Shown piece by piece: positions 1-7,234 of a stretch of 64,000 nucleotides of DNA; the first letter of the stretch is position 1; each line of letters begins with the position of its first letter. Source of the stretch: Streptomyces sp. NRRL WC-3618 (GTDB lineage: Bacteria; Actinomycetota; Actinomycetes; Streptomycetales; Streptomycetaceae); contig NZ_LGDW01000028.1 of NCBI RefSeq assembly GCF_001280005.1, positions 62,001 through 126,000 of the forward strand, written 5' to 3'. The position numbers and the translations under genes are program-made. Below the pieces are notes generated by a model that did not search any database, had not been told where the DNA came from, and saw nothing but the letters and a program-made list of their open reading frames with translations.

Positions 1-871
1 AGGCGCCGCCGGTCACCGACAGACCGGTGTTGCCGCTCGCACGAGCGGTCGTCACGGTCACGTTCGCGCTCGGCTGCGTCGACAGCTTGAGGTCGTACGT
101 CGCCGACTTGCCCTGCTGCACGCCGAGTTGGGTCGGTACGGCGACCACGGCGGGACCCGAGGCGACCGTGATGCCGACCGGTGTGGACGGCGCCGAGGCA
201 CCCAGGCTGTCGTACGCCTTCGCCAGCAGCGAGTGGCTGCCCACGGCCAGTGCGGTGGCCGAGTACGTGTACGGCGCGGTCGTGTCCGTGCCGAGCAGCG
301 TGGCGTCGTCGTAGAACTCGACCTTGGTGATCGTCGCGCTGTCCGCCGCAGCGGCGGTCGCCGCCATCGGCACCGCGTCACCCTGCGAGTAGACCGCGCC
401 CGCTGCCGGGCTGGTCAGCACCGTGACCGGCGGCTGATGGGCCCCGGCGCAGGTCGTCCCGTTGATCGCGAACGAGGTCGGCGCGGCGTTGGTGCCGCTG
501 TACGAGAACTGCGCGCCGGTGGTGACCGCCGCGCCGGCGGCGATCGTCGCGTTGTGCGGCGCGTTCTGCACGGTGACCGTCTTGCCGGACTGGGACCAGG
601 TGCCGTTCCAGCCGTTGCCGAGCTTCTGGTTCCCGGCGTAGGCGTACGTCAGTGTCCAGCCGTTGATGACGTCGGTGCCCCGGTTGGTGATCGTCACATC
701 CGTGGTGAAACCGGAGCCCCAGTCATTGGTCTTGTAGTCGACGCTGCACTGAACTGCCGCTGCCTGGGCGGGAGTTGTGCTCGTCGCGAGCATCGTCAGG
801 GGGAGGGCGAGGGCCGCCACGACAGCGGTCCAGAACCGCCGCGTGACGCGGTGTCTGTTTCGGGGGTGCAT
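1..871 (-). CDS. Secreted CBM2/Ig-like carbohydrate-active protein, C-terminal part outside window (probable cellulase)
   Basis: The ATG at 871 is preceded by a clear AGGAGGA. The first ~38 residues are a signal peptide (basic start, hydrophobic core, ending TTPAQAAA). Next comes a family 2 cellulose-binding module starting VQCSVDYKTNDWGSGF, with the conserved Trp residues and a Cys near each end. An Ig-like domain follows (PPVTVLTSPAAGAVYSQGD to about residue 235), then the start of a third beta-rich module (VAVPTQLGVQQGKSATYDL). The catalytic domain lies beyond base 1. It is divergent from a GH6 cellobiohydrolase and has a perfect CebR operator 72 bp upstream, so extracellular cellulose breakdown is the likely role. 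From memory, this CBM2-Ig-X arrangement is common in Streptomyces GH48 and GH6 enzymes, so a GH48 cellobiohydrolase is my best guess, but the catalytic family cannot be seen here. Confidence 0.85.
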   Translation of the reverse strand, partial: MHPRNRHRVTRRFWTAVVAALALPLTMLATSTTPAQAAAVQCSVDYKTNDWGSGFTTDVTITNRGTDVINGWTLTYAYAGNQKLGNGWNGTWSQSGKTVTVQNAPHNATIAAGAAVTTGAQFSYSGTNAAPTSFAINGTTCAGAHQPPVTVLTSPAAGAVYSQGDAVPMAATAAAADSATITKVEFYDDATLLGTDTTAPYTYSATALAVGSHSLLAKAYDSLGASAPSTPVGITVASGPAVVAVPTQLGVQQGKSATYDLKLSTQPSANVTVTTARASGNTGLSVTGGA

Positions 872-942
872 GGTGCTGGTTCCTCCTAGCGGCTCGGAGG
901 TGCTCGTGGAGATGTGGGGAGGAGCAACAAGCCTTGAACCAG

Positions 943-956
943 TGGGAGCGCTCCCA
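943..956. promoter_or_regulatory. CebR operator (perfect 14-bp palindrome)
   Basis: TGGGAGCGCTCCCA is exactly the CebR operator known from Streptomyces cellulose/cello-oligosaccharide genes. It lies 72 bp upstream of the leftward CBM2 gene in the divergent region, so repression in the absence of cellobiose is expected. Confidence 0.93.
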
Positions 957-963
957 TATTGAA

Positions 964-1048
964 GACAGGGGTATCAGGGGTCAAGGTGTTTGAAGACTCG
1001 AATTGATTCGACGTCGTCATCTGATGGAAACACCTCAACCCCCCTGTC
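964..1048. repeat. Long imperfect inverted repeat between the two cellulase genes
   Basis: GGGGTCAAGGTGTTT at 977-991 is mirrored by AAACACCTCAACCCC at 1028-1042 (13 of 15 pairs). An outer GACAGGGG at 964-971 is mirrored by CCCCTGTC at 1041-1048. The 36-base spacer is AT-richer than its surroundings. The position suggests mirrored promoter or activator sites for the divergent genes; that role is inferred. Confidence 0.7.
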
Positions 1049-1085
1049 CTTTGCCGTCACTTGCCGCTAGCTTCGTTGACACCAG

Positions 1086-1099
1086 TGGGAGCGATACCG
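1086..1099. promoter_or_regulatory. Degenerate CebR-like site
   Basis: TGGGAGCGATACCG matches 11 of 14 positions of the CebR palindrome, and both sites are preceded by the same CCAG context. It sits on the GH6 side of the divergent region, about 590 bp before the GH6 start and 50 bp before the decayed ORF at 1149. Confidence 0.55.
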
Positions 1100-1148
1100 T
1101 CAGTCGACGCGTCCGCAACGACGCGCCCGATCGGCAAGGAGTCGCTTC

Positions 1149-1648
1149 ATGCGACACCCTCCGCGTTCAGGTCTTTTAGTCGTGCTCGGCGCTGCCGTCG
1201 CCCCTGTGGGCACCGCGGTCGCGCCGGGGTTCGTCGCCTCCCGGTCCGGGAGCAACCCCGTACCGGCGTCGTTCAGGACTGCTCCGCGTCCACCGCTTCG
1301 GCGGCGAGTTCGCGTGCGTCCAGGGCAACGGCATCGGGGACGGACCGGTCGACGACGCCTCCGTGAAGGTGATCGCCGCCTGCGGAACGTGATCCTCGCC
1401 GGCGGGCTCGTGCACGCGAACGACCTCAGCACGTGGCTGACGTACAAGTCGGCCGACCCGACGGGCACTCTCGCCGCCGCCCAGGTCCCGCTGGCGGTGG
1501 ACGAGATCGGCGAGAACACCTGGCACCCGGCACCACCGGCCCGTCCCACCTGATCTCCGGTTACGACGGCACACCCACAGCCTTCGCAACCGGTCCGCGC
1601 GACCATCCGCGCGCCATCGGTCAGTGCGCCGACTTCCCCACCCAGTAA
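1149..1648 (+). pseudogene. Decayed secreted protein gene, frameshifted
   Basis: An ATG at 1149 preceded by CAAGGAG opens a signal-peptide-like start (MRHPPRSGLLVVLGAAVAPV). Protein-like sequence then continues in different frames: RFGGEFACVQGNGIGDGPVD around 1288-1350, VILAGGLVHANDLSTWLTYK from about 1389, and GYDGTPTAFATGPRDHPRAI before a TAA at 1646-1648. No single frame carries the whole product, so at least three frameshifts separate it from an intact secreted protein of about 160 residues. I do not recognise the family. It lies between the CebR-like site and the GH6 gene and may once have been the first gene of that transcript. Confidence 0.5.
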
Positions 1649-1691
1649 GGCGCGTTCCACCCCACAGGAAAACGAGAGGACACCCGCACCC

Positions 1692-3416
1692 ATGAGCCGT
1701 ACCAGAACAGCGATCCTCGCCTCCATGGCGCTGATCGCAGGTGCCACCGGCGCCGCGGTAGCCGCCGCGCCCGCCGATGCCGGCATCTCCGCGATCCCCT
1801 GCACCGTCGACTACAAGGTGCAGAACCAGTGGGACACCGGCTTCACCACCGCCGTGACAGTGACCAACAACAGTGCTGCCAAGTCGAGTTGGGCCGTGAA
1901 GTGGTCGTACGCCGGTAACCAGCAGGTCACCAGCGGCTGGAGCGCGAAGTTCACCCAGAGCGGCGCCACCGTGACCGCCGCCAACGAGAGCTACAACGGG
2001 ACGCTCCCCACCGGTGGTTCGGTGAGCTTCGGCTTCAACGGCGGCTACAGCGGCACGAACGCGCTCCCGACCTCCTTCACCCTCGACGGCGTCACCTGCA
2101 ACGTCGACGGCGGGGGCGGCCCCACGGACCCGCCCGGCCCCACGGACCCGGGCCCCGGCACCGGCACGAAGGTCGACAACCCGTACGCCGGCGCCAAGGT
2201 GTACGTGAACCCGGAGTGGTCGGCGAACGCCGCCGCCGAACCGGGCGGCAGCCGGGTCTCCAGCCAGCCCACCGGCGTCTGGCTGGACCGGATCTCCGCG
2301 ATCAGCGGAGCGGGCGGCAAGATGGGCCTGCGTGCCCACCTCGACGCGGCCCTCCAGCAGAAGGGCACCGGCGAAATGGTCGTCCAGCTGGTCGTCTACG
2401 ACCTGCCCGGACGCGACTGCGCGGCCCTCGCCTCCAACGGCGAGCTCGGCCCGACGGAGATCGACAAGTACAAGACCCAGTTCATCGACCCGATCGCGGC
2501 GATCCTCGCGGACGCCAAGTACGCGGGCCTGCGTATCGTCACGGCAGTCGAGATCGACTCGCTGCCCAACCTCATCACCAACACGGGCAGCAAGCCCACG
2601 GCCACGCCCGCGTGCAATGTGATGAAGGCGAACGGCAACTACATCAAGGGTGTCGGCTACGCGCTCAACAAACTCGGTCACGTGCCGAACGTCTACAACT
2701 ACATCGATGTCGCCCACCACGGCTGGCTCGGCTGGGACGACAACTCCGGCCCCGCGGCAGACCTGTTCAAGCAGGCGGCCACCGCCGAGGGCGCGACCGT
2801 CAACGACGTGCACGGGTTCATCACCAACACGGCGAACTTCAGCGCCCTGAAGGAGACCAACTTCGCCATCGGCGACACCGTGGCCGGCAAGTCCGTCCGC
2901 GAGTCGAAGTGGGTGGACTGGAACCGGTACACCGATGAGCTCTCCTTCGCGCAGGCCTTCCGCAACCAGCTGGTCACGGCCGGCTTCCCGGCAGGCATCG
3001 GCATGCTGATCGACACGTCCAGGAACGGCTGGGGCGGCACCGCACGGCCCACCGGACCCGGCCCGAAGACCACCGTCGACACGTACGTCGAGGGCGGACG
3101 CATCGACCGGCGCATCCACGTCGGCAACTGGTGCAACCAGGCCGGCGCGGGTCTGGGCGAACGCCCGAAGGCCGCTCCGGCGGCCGGGATCGACGCGTAC
3201 GTGTGGATGAAGCCTCCGGGTGAGTCCGACGGCGCCAGCTCGGCGATCCCGAACGACGAGGGCAAGGGCTTCGACCGGATGTGCGACCCGACGTACACGG
3301 GTAACCCGTTGAACAACAACAACTTGTCGGGTGCGCTCGGGAACTCGCCGCTCGCCGGGAAGTGGTTCTCGGCACAGTTCCAGGAGCTGATGCGGAACGC
3401 CTACCCGGCGCTCTGA
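1692..3416 (+). CDS. Secreted GH6 cellobiohydrolase (exo-beta-1,4-glucanase) with N-terminal CBM2
   Basis: 574 aa. A signal peptide (about 1-30, ending PADAG) is followed by a CBM2 cellulose-binding module (about 35-137), a Gly/Pro/Thr linker (about 138-160) and a GH6 catalytic domain to the C terminus. GH6 hallmarks include VVYDLPGRDC (~234-243), NYIDVAHHGWLGWDD (~338-352), LIDTSRNGWGG and VWMKPPGESDG, the last two being conserved substrate and catalytic-acid regions. It should release cellobiose processively from cellulose outside the cell by inversion; the long catalytic domain and layout resemble actinobacterial Cel6B-type exocellulases. The ATG at 1692 has GAGAGGA about nine bases upstream. 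It is divergent from another CBM2 protein with CebR-type sites between them, so cellobiose induction is expected. Confidence 0.95.
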   Translation: MSRTRTAILASMALIAGATGAAVAAAPADAGISAIPCTVDYKVQNQWDTGFTTAVTVTNNSAAKSSWAVKWSYAGNQQVTSGWSAKFTQSGATVTAANESYNGTLPTGGSVSFGFNGGYSGTNALPTSFTLDGVTCNVDGGGGPTDPPGPTDPGPGTGTKVDNPYAGAKVYVNPEWSANAAAEPGGSRVSSQPTGVWLDRISAISGAGGKMGLRAHLDAALQQKGTGEMVVQLVVYDLPGRDCAALASNGELGPTEIDKYKTQFIDPIAAILADAKYAGLRIVTAVEIDSLPNLITNTGSKPTATPACNVMKANGNYIKGVGYALNKLGHVPNVYNYIDVAHHGWLGWDDNSGPAADLFKQAATAEGATVNDVHGFITNTANFSALKETNFAIGDTVAGKSVRESKWVDWNRYTDELSFAQAFRNQLVTAGFPAGIGMLIDTSRNGWGGTARPTGPGPKTTVDTYVEGGRIDRRIHVGNWCNQAGAGLGERPKAAPAAGIDAYVWMKPPGESDGASSAIPNDEGKGFDRMCDPTYTGNPLNNNNLSGALGNSPLAGKWFSAQFQELMRNAYPAL

Positions 3417-3504
3417 GCTCCGCTGGGTCGGCGGGATTGTCCGGTGCGGGTTCGGTGGGGGCTTGTCGCGCCCCGCGGCGGCAGCCGCAAATCGGGCACA
3501 GCCC

Positions 3505-3525
3505 CGCGCCCCTGTCGGGGGCGCG
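3505..3525. terminator. GC-rich hairpin of the dispersed Streptomyces repeat type
   Basis: CGCGCCCC and GGGGGCGCG pair around a short loop, between the convergent GH6 and PhyH genes. It probably terminates one or both transcripts. The surrounding bases resemble the dispersed GC-rich repeat at 13351 and 25035. Confidence 0.6.
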
Positions 3526-3593
3526 TTGCGCCTCCCGACCCCGTCGGCCCGCGTAGGCGGTAACAGAAGGTAAGTGATGGTTCGCCGGGGGCT

Positions 3594-4364
3594 TCAGCTG
3601 TGCTGTGCCAGCCCCCGGCGGATCGCCTGCTCCACCGGGGAGTGGTTCTCGTCCGTGCGGTTCAGGTCGTAGGGGGTCGCCGGGTACAGAGGTGGCTGGG
3701 CCATGAAGCGGGGGTGGGTGCCGTGGTGGGGTTGCGCCGCGTGTACCAGGAAGGGGTGGCAGAGGTAGACGTCCCCGGGGCTGCCGGTGGCGTGTGCGAG
3801 CGGCCGGTGTGCCGAGGCCTCCACCAGCCGCGGTGCGATCTCCAGGCCCGAGACGCCCTCCTCGCCGTACGGCTCCAGCAGTGGAGGTACGTCCAGATGG
3901 GAGCCCACCCGGATACGCGTCGGGGCGTCCGCCTCGCCGACCTCGCTGAACAGGAACAGCATCAGCAGAGCGCGGTCCCGGGAGCGGAGATTGGTGTACG
4001 GCCAGGTCGCGCCGTCGGGGAAGTAGCTGCCCTCGATGTGCCAGCCCGCGTCGTCCGGTTCCTCCTCGTGCGGGAACCGCAGGGGAAAGCTGCCCAGCGA
4101 ATAACGTGACGCCCAGCGGCCCTCGCCCACCAGCGCGTCGAACGCCTCATGCAGCACAGGGGTGTTGACCGCGGCGGCGAACGGGCCCTGCGCCATGTCC
4201 GACACCCAGTGCACGGGCTTCGTCCAGGTGCCCGGGTCGTCCGGGTCGCACCCCGTCTCCCGCCACAGCAGCCGTCCGCAGTGCTCGGCGACCCGTGGCG
4301 GGAAGGCGCCTTCGATCTTCACGAACCCGTCGTCGAGGAAGCGCTCCACCTGCTTGTCGTCCAT
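3594..4364 (-). CDS. Phytanoyl-CoA dioxygenase (PhyH)-family Fe(II)/2-oxoglutarate oxygenase
   Basis: 256 aa from the ATG at 4364; the frame stays open upstream to 4502, but the family-like start MDDKQVERFLDDGFVKIEGA argues for the shorter form, although no strong ribosome site is visible. The jelly-roll core shows a probable HxD/E metal motif in WHIEGSYF and a distal metal His in LCHPFLVHAAQPHHGTHPR, followed by the Arg expected to bind 2-oxoglutarate. It would hydroxylate an unidentified small organic substrate in the cytoplasm. It is divergent from a SAM methyltransferase, with a perfect 15-bp palindrome between them. Substrate unknown; fold assignment fairly sure. Confidence 0.82.
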   Translation of the reverse strand: MDDKQVERFLDDGFVKIEGAFPPRVAEHCGRLLWRETGCDPDDPGTWTKPVHWVSDMAQGPFAAAVNTPVLHEAFDALVGEGRWASRYSLGSFPLRFPHEEEPDDAGWHIEGSYFPDGATWPYTNLRSRDRALLMLFLFSEVGEADAPTRIRVGSHLDVPPLLEPYGEEGVSGLEIAPRLVEASAHRPLAHATGSPGDVYLCHPFLVHAAQPHHGTHPRFMAQPPLYPATPYDLNRTDENHSPVEQAIRRGLAQHS

Positions 4365-4438
4365 AGAGGCATCGTGGGGGAGCGGGACGGTGCCCGCATC
4401 CGGTTTTTGCCGGACGAGGGCGGGGAGGCAATCGCCGT

Positions 4439-4453
4439 TTGCCGTAACGGCAA
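4439..4453. promoter_or_regulatory. Perfect 7-1-7 palindrome between divergent PhyH and methyltransferase genes
   Basis: TTGCCGTAACGGCAA lies 75 bp upstream of the PhyH start and 66 bp upstream of the methyltransferase start. It has the form of a dimeric repressor operator; the regulator is unknown. Confidence 0.55.
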
Positions 4454-4519
4454 CAGAACTGGCTCGGTCGGCGAAGGCGGAGCAGGCTGGTGGCAACGAC
4501 AAGGGGAGGCCCGTACACC

Positions 4520-5404
4520 ATGGCCCATCAGCACCGGCACAACCATTCCCACGACAACGCCGACATCGACTTCGCCACGATGATCCCCCACCTGGAGGGG
4601 CAGGCCGAACTGTTCGCGCCGCTCTACGCCGACGCCCTGGCCTGGCTGGCCGGACAGCAGCCCGAACCGGGGCTGATCGTCGACGCGGGCAGCGGCCCCG
4701 GCGTCATCTCGGGCTTCTTCGCCAAGGCGTTCCCCGAGGCACGCATCGTCGCCGCGGACAGCTCGGCGCCGCTGCTGGAGCGAGCCCGCGAGAACGCCGA
4801 CCGCCTCGGACACGCCGACCGCTTCAGCACCGTACAGGCCGAACTTCCGCACGGTCTGGGTGAGTTGGAGTACCCGGCGGACCTGGTGTGGTCGAGCAGG
4901 GCCGTGCACCACGTCGGGGACCAGCGCGCCGCGCTCGCAGCTCTCGCCGCCGTCCTCGCGCCCGGCGGCACGCTCGCCGTGATGGAGGGCGGCCTCGCGG
5001 AGCGGAACCTGCCGCGCGACCTCGGCTTCGGGCGCCCGGGCCTGGAGGCACGGCTCGACACGATCGAGCAGACCTGGTTCACCGCGATGCGCACCAGCCT
5101 GCCCGGCCACATTCGCGAGACCGAGGACTGGCCGGCCCTGCTCACCGCCGCCGGTCTGCGCCCCTCCGGCACCCGCTCCTTCCTCCTCGACCTCCCCGCT
5201 CCCCTCACGGACGAGGCCCGCGCCTATGTGATCGGCGTCTTCGACCGGCGCCGCACGATGTTCGCGGAAGAACTCGACGCCGAGGACCGCGCCACCCTCG
5301 ACCGCCTCCTCGACCCCGAGGACAAGGCGGGCCTGCACCACCGCCCCGACATCTTCGTCCTGGCCACGCACACGGTCCACACGGGCAGCAGGCCGCCGGT
5401 GTAG
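4520..5404 (+). CDS. Class I SAM-dependent methyltransferase
   Basis: 294 aa. The start at 4520 is chosen because AAGGGGAGG lies ten bases upstream. The N terminus is His-rich (MAHQHRHNHSHDN), possibly metal-binding or only low complexity. The Rossmann motif I is LIVDAGSGPGVISGFF, then an acidic end to strand 2 (RIVAADSSAPLLERAREN) and a motif with DLVWSSRAVHHVGDQRAALA and PGGTLAVMEGG, typical of UbiE/Methyltransf_11 enzymes. It transfers a methyl group to an unknown acceptor in the cytoplasm. It is divergent from the PhyH dioxygenase, which may act on the same compound. Confidence 0.85.
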   Translation: MAHQHRHNHSHDNADIDFATMIPHLEGQAELFAPLYADALAWLAGQQPEPGLIVDAGSGPGVISGFFAKAFPEARIVAADSSAPLLERARENADRLGHADRFSTVQAELPHGLGELEYPADLVWSSRAVHHVGDQRAALAALAAVLAPGGTLAVMEGGLAERNLPRDLGFGRPGLEARLDTIEQTWFTAMRTSLPGHIRETEDWPALLTAAGLRPSGTRSFLLDLPAPLTDEARAYVIGVFDRRRTMFAEELDAEDRATLDRLLDPEDKAGLHHRPDIFVLATHTVHTGSRPPV

Positions 5405-5493
5405 CCGCAGCCGCCGCCGAGCTTGACTTCGAGAGCTCTCCAAGTGATGGACTCCTCGCTGTTCGCCGACGCGCGGTGCACCGCCGCGCAGGG

Positions 5494-5517
5494 CACATAT
5501 GTGGCACATGCGTGGCA
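5494..5517. promoter_or_regulatory. Adjacent palindromic elements upstream of the SDR gene
   Basis: CACATATGTG (5494-5503) is a perfect 10-bp palindrome, followed at once by GGCACATGCGTGGCAC, a related near-palindrome. They end about 20 bp before the SDR start codon, a position suited to an operator. Confidence 0.45.
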
Positions 5518-5536
5518 CAGACAGGGGGTAATCACC

Positions 5537-6238
5537 ATGACCGAGTCACCCGTCGCACTCATCACCGGGGGCGGCAGCGGTATCGGTGCCGCCGTCGCGC
5601 GACAGTTGCTCGAAGCCGGCCACCGGGTCACCGTGACCGGCCGGGGAGAGAAACGGCTGCGCGAATTCGCCGAGGAACTCGGCCGCCCCGAGGGCCTGTT
5701 GACGATTCAGGGAAACGCGGCCGAGTACGACGACATACGCGCCGCCGTCGCGACGACGCTGAAGGAGTTCGGGCGGCTGGACACGGTGGTCGCGAACGCC
5801 GGGTTCGCCACCCACGACTCGGTCGCCGACGGCGACCCGGCGGGCTGGCCGGAGATGGTGCTGACCAACGTGCTCGGGCCGGCGCTGCTCATCAGGGCCT
5901 CTATCGACGCGCTGAAGGAGACCCGGGGCCGGATCGTGCTGATCGGCAGTGTCGCCGGGTTCGTCAACACGCCGGGCAATATCTACGGGGCAACGAAATG
6001 GGCGGTGACCGGTCTGGCCGAGAACACCCGCCGCCAGGTCACGGAGTTCGGCGTCGGCGTGACCCTGGTGGCTCCCGGGCGCGTCGAAACCCCCTTCTGG
6101 GACAGCTACGGAAGCCTGCCCCCGGGGCATTTGCTGACTGCCGACCAGTTGGCCGACTCGGTCGTCTGGGCGATCCGGCAGCCGGCGGGAGTCGACGTCA
6201 ACACCGTGGTCGTACGGCCGATCGGGCAGCCCAACTGA
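5537..6238 (+). CDS. Short-chain dehydrogenase/reductase (SDR)
   Basis: 233 aa from the ATG at 5537, just after an AGGGGG. The classical SDR motifs are present: nucleotide-binding TGGGSGIG near residue 11, NAG in VVANAGFATHD, the catalytic Ser in VLIGSVAGFVN and YxxxK in YGATK. PGRVETPF follows as the usual post-catalytic loop. It should oxidise or reduce a hydroxyl/carbonyl group with NAD(P)(H); the substrate cannot be deduced. The frame is open upstream to 5423, but that extension has no family character and overlaps the palindromes. Confidence 0.9.
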   Translation: MTESPVALITGGGSGIGAAVARQLLEAGHRVTVTGRGEKRLREFAEELGRPEGLLTIQGNAAEYDDIRAAVATTLKEFGRLDTVVANAGFATHDSVADGDPAGWPEMVLTNVLGPALLIRASIDALKETRGRIVLIGSVAGFVNTPGNIYGATKWAVTGLAENTRRQVTEFGVGVTLVAPGRVETPFWDSYGSLPPGHLLTADQLADSVVWAIRQPAGVDVNTVVVRPIGQPN

Positions 6239-6264
6239 GCCGTGTACAGCTCCAGTTGACGGGA

Positions 6265-6307
6265 GACGGGCCCGGCGCCGCGTGCGTGGACGCGGCGCCG
6301 GCCCGTC
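6265..6307. terminator. Strong bidirectional terminator hairpin
   Basis: GACGGGCCCGGCGCCGCG and CGCGGCGCCGGCCCGTC pair over 17 bp with a single bulge around an 8-base loop. It sits between the convergent SDR and chitosanase genes. Confidence 0.8.
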
Positions 6308-6342
6308 CGGGACTCCCGGCTTTGCTGTCCTGCCGCCCCGGT

Positions 6343-7038
6343 TCAGTTGTCGCGGATGAACTGCTTGGCCAGCTGATCACCGAGGGAGACCGCCGCGCCG
6401 TGGTTCTCTATGGGCGACACCTGCGAGTTCTTGAACAGGATGTACGTCACTCCGGAGTCCGCGCCCCCGCTCTCCGGGTCGGGGTTGATGCCGAGGGCCT
6501 GAGCGGTGGCGTAGGACGCCTCACCGATGATCTTCGTGGGGCCGGTGTCGCCGACGACCGCGTACTCGACCTTGTTGTTGTAGATCACGGCGACCACACC
6601 GCCGCCCTTGATGCCGGCGCCGGCGTAGTTCCAGATACCGCTGGAGCTGGGCACGACGACGTAGGGCAGTGCATCGGCCTTGAGCGGCTTGCCGTTGGAC
6701 TGGTGGAACGCCGTGTCGTCCTGATACCAGGGGTCGGTGTTCTCGTTGCACTTCGACGTGCGCTGTCCGTCGCAGTCGACGTCCATGTCGGCCTTCCAGA
6801 ACACGGCGCCGTTCTTGCCGCACACGGGTATCGAGGCCGAAGTCTCGTCGTCGGTCCGGTACTTGCCGTTGGAGAGCTGGGAGCAGGACGTCACCTTGGC
6901 GAGCAGGGCGGCGGCGCTGACCGAGCCCTCCCTGACGGACGCGGTCTTGGACGTACCGGAGGCGTACGAGGGGAGCGTGGCGGAGGCGAGCAGGGCCGCG
7001 CCGGCGACCGCGCCGAGGGCCAGTGTTCGAGAGCGCAC
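6343..7038 (-). CDS. Secreted GH75 chitosanase
   Basis: 231 aa from a GTG at 7038, with AGAAGGG about nine bases upstream. A signal peptide (SRTLALGAVAGAALLASATL, ending SYAS) leads into a domain with the features of fungal-type GH75 chitosanases: VFWKADMDVDCDGQ, KCNENTDPWYQDDTAFHQS, PYVVVP, and the acidic motif VGDTGPTKIIGEAS, which holds the probable catalytic Asp and Glu. It should hydrolyse beta-1,4 bonds of chitosan outside the cell. A palindrome of the type conserved upstream of Streptomyces chitosanase genes lies 20 bp before the start, which supports the assignment independently. Confidence 0.93.
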   Translation of the reverse strand: MRSRTLALGAVAGAALLASATLPSYASGTSKTASVREGSVSAAALLAKVTSCSQLSNGKYRTDDETSASIPVCGKNGAVFWKADMDVDCDGQRTSKCNENTDPWYQDDTAFHQSNGKPLKADALPYVVVPSSSGIWNYAGAGIKGGGVVAVIYNNKVEYAVVGDTGPTKIIGEASYATAQALGINPDPESGGADSGVTYILFKNSQVSPIENHGAAVSLGDQLAKQFIRDN

Positions 7039-7057
7039 TGTGGGGGGCCCTTCTGTT

Positions 7058-7070
7058 AGGAAAGTTTCCT
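7058..7070. promoter_or_regulatory. Chitosanase-type operator (CsnR-like box)
   Basis: AGGAAAGTTTCCT is a perfect 6-1-6 palindrome, extended outward as TTAGG...CCTTA. As I recall, this matches the operator upstream of Streptomyces chitosanase genes bound by the ROK repressor CsnR. It lies 20-32 bp before the GH75 start. Confidence 0.8.
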
Positions 7071-7157
7071 TACCGGGTGCGATCCAAGGTGGACCTTCAG
7101 GCATGGCCGCGTCAACCCTGTCGACCGGGCTTCGAGGGGCCCCGGTCGCCCAAGCGA

Positions 7158-7201
7158 AACGCCCCGGAACCGCGACCGTGGCCGGTGCGGACCGGGGCGT
7201 T
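7158..7201. terminator. Terminator hairpin downstream of the aldo/keto reductase gene
   Basis: AACGCCCCGG-AA-CCGC pairs with GCGG-AC-CCGGGGCGTT. On the minus strand it follows the aldo/keto reductase stop by about 33 bp and separates that gene from the chitosanase promoter. Confidence 0.75.
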
Positions 7202-7234
7202 GTGGTGAGTGCCGGGGCGTTGTCGTGAGTGCCG

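Noticed and set aside
1176-3119. Long open frames antisense to the GH6 cellulase gene (about 650 codons).
   Set aside because: They mirror the strong third-position GC bias of the true gene, give Arg/Gly/Val-rich products without domains, and lack ribosome sites.
4888-7059. A 723-codon plus-strand frame running across the methyltransferase, SDR and chitosanase genes.
   Set aside because: It is out of frame with three well-supported genes and gives Arg/Pro-rich translation; it is a GC-bias shadow.
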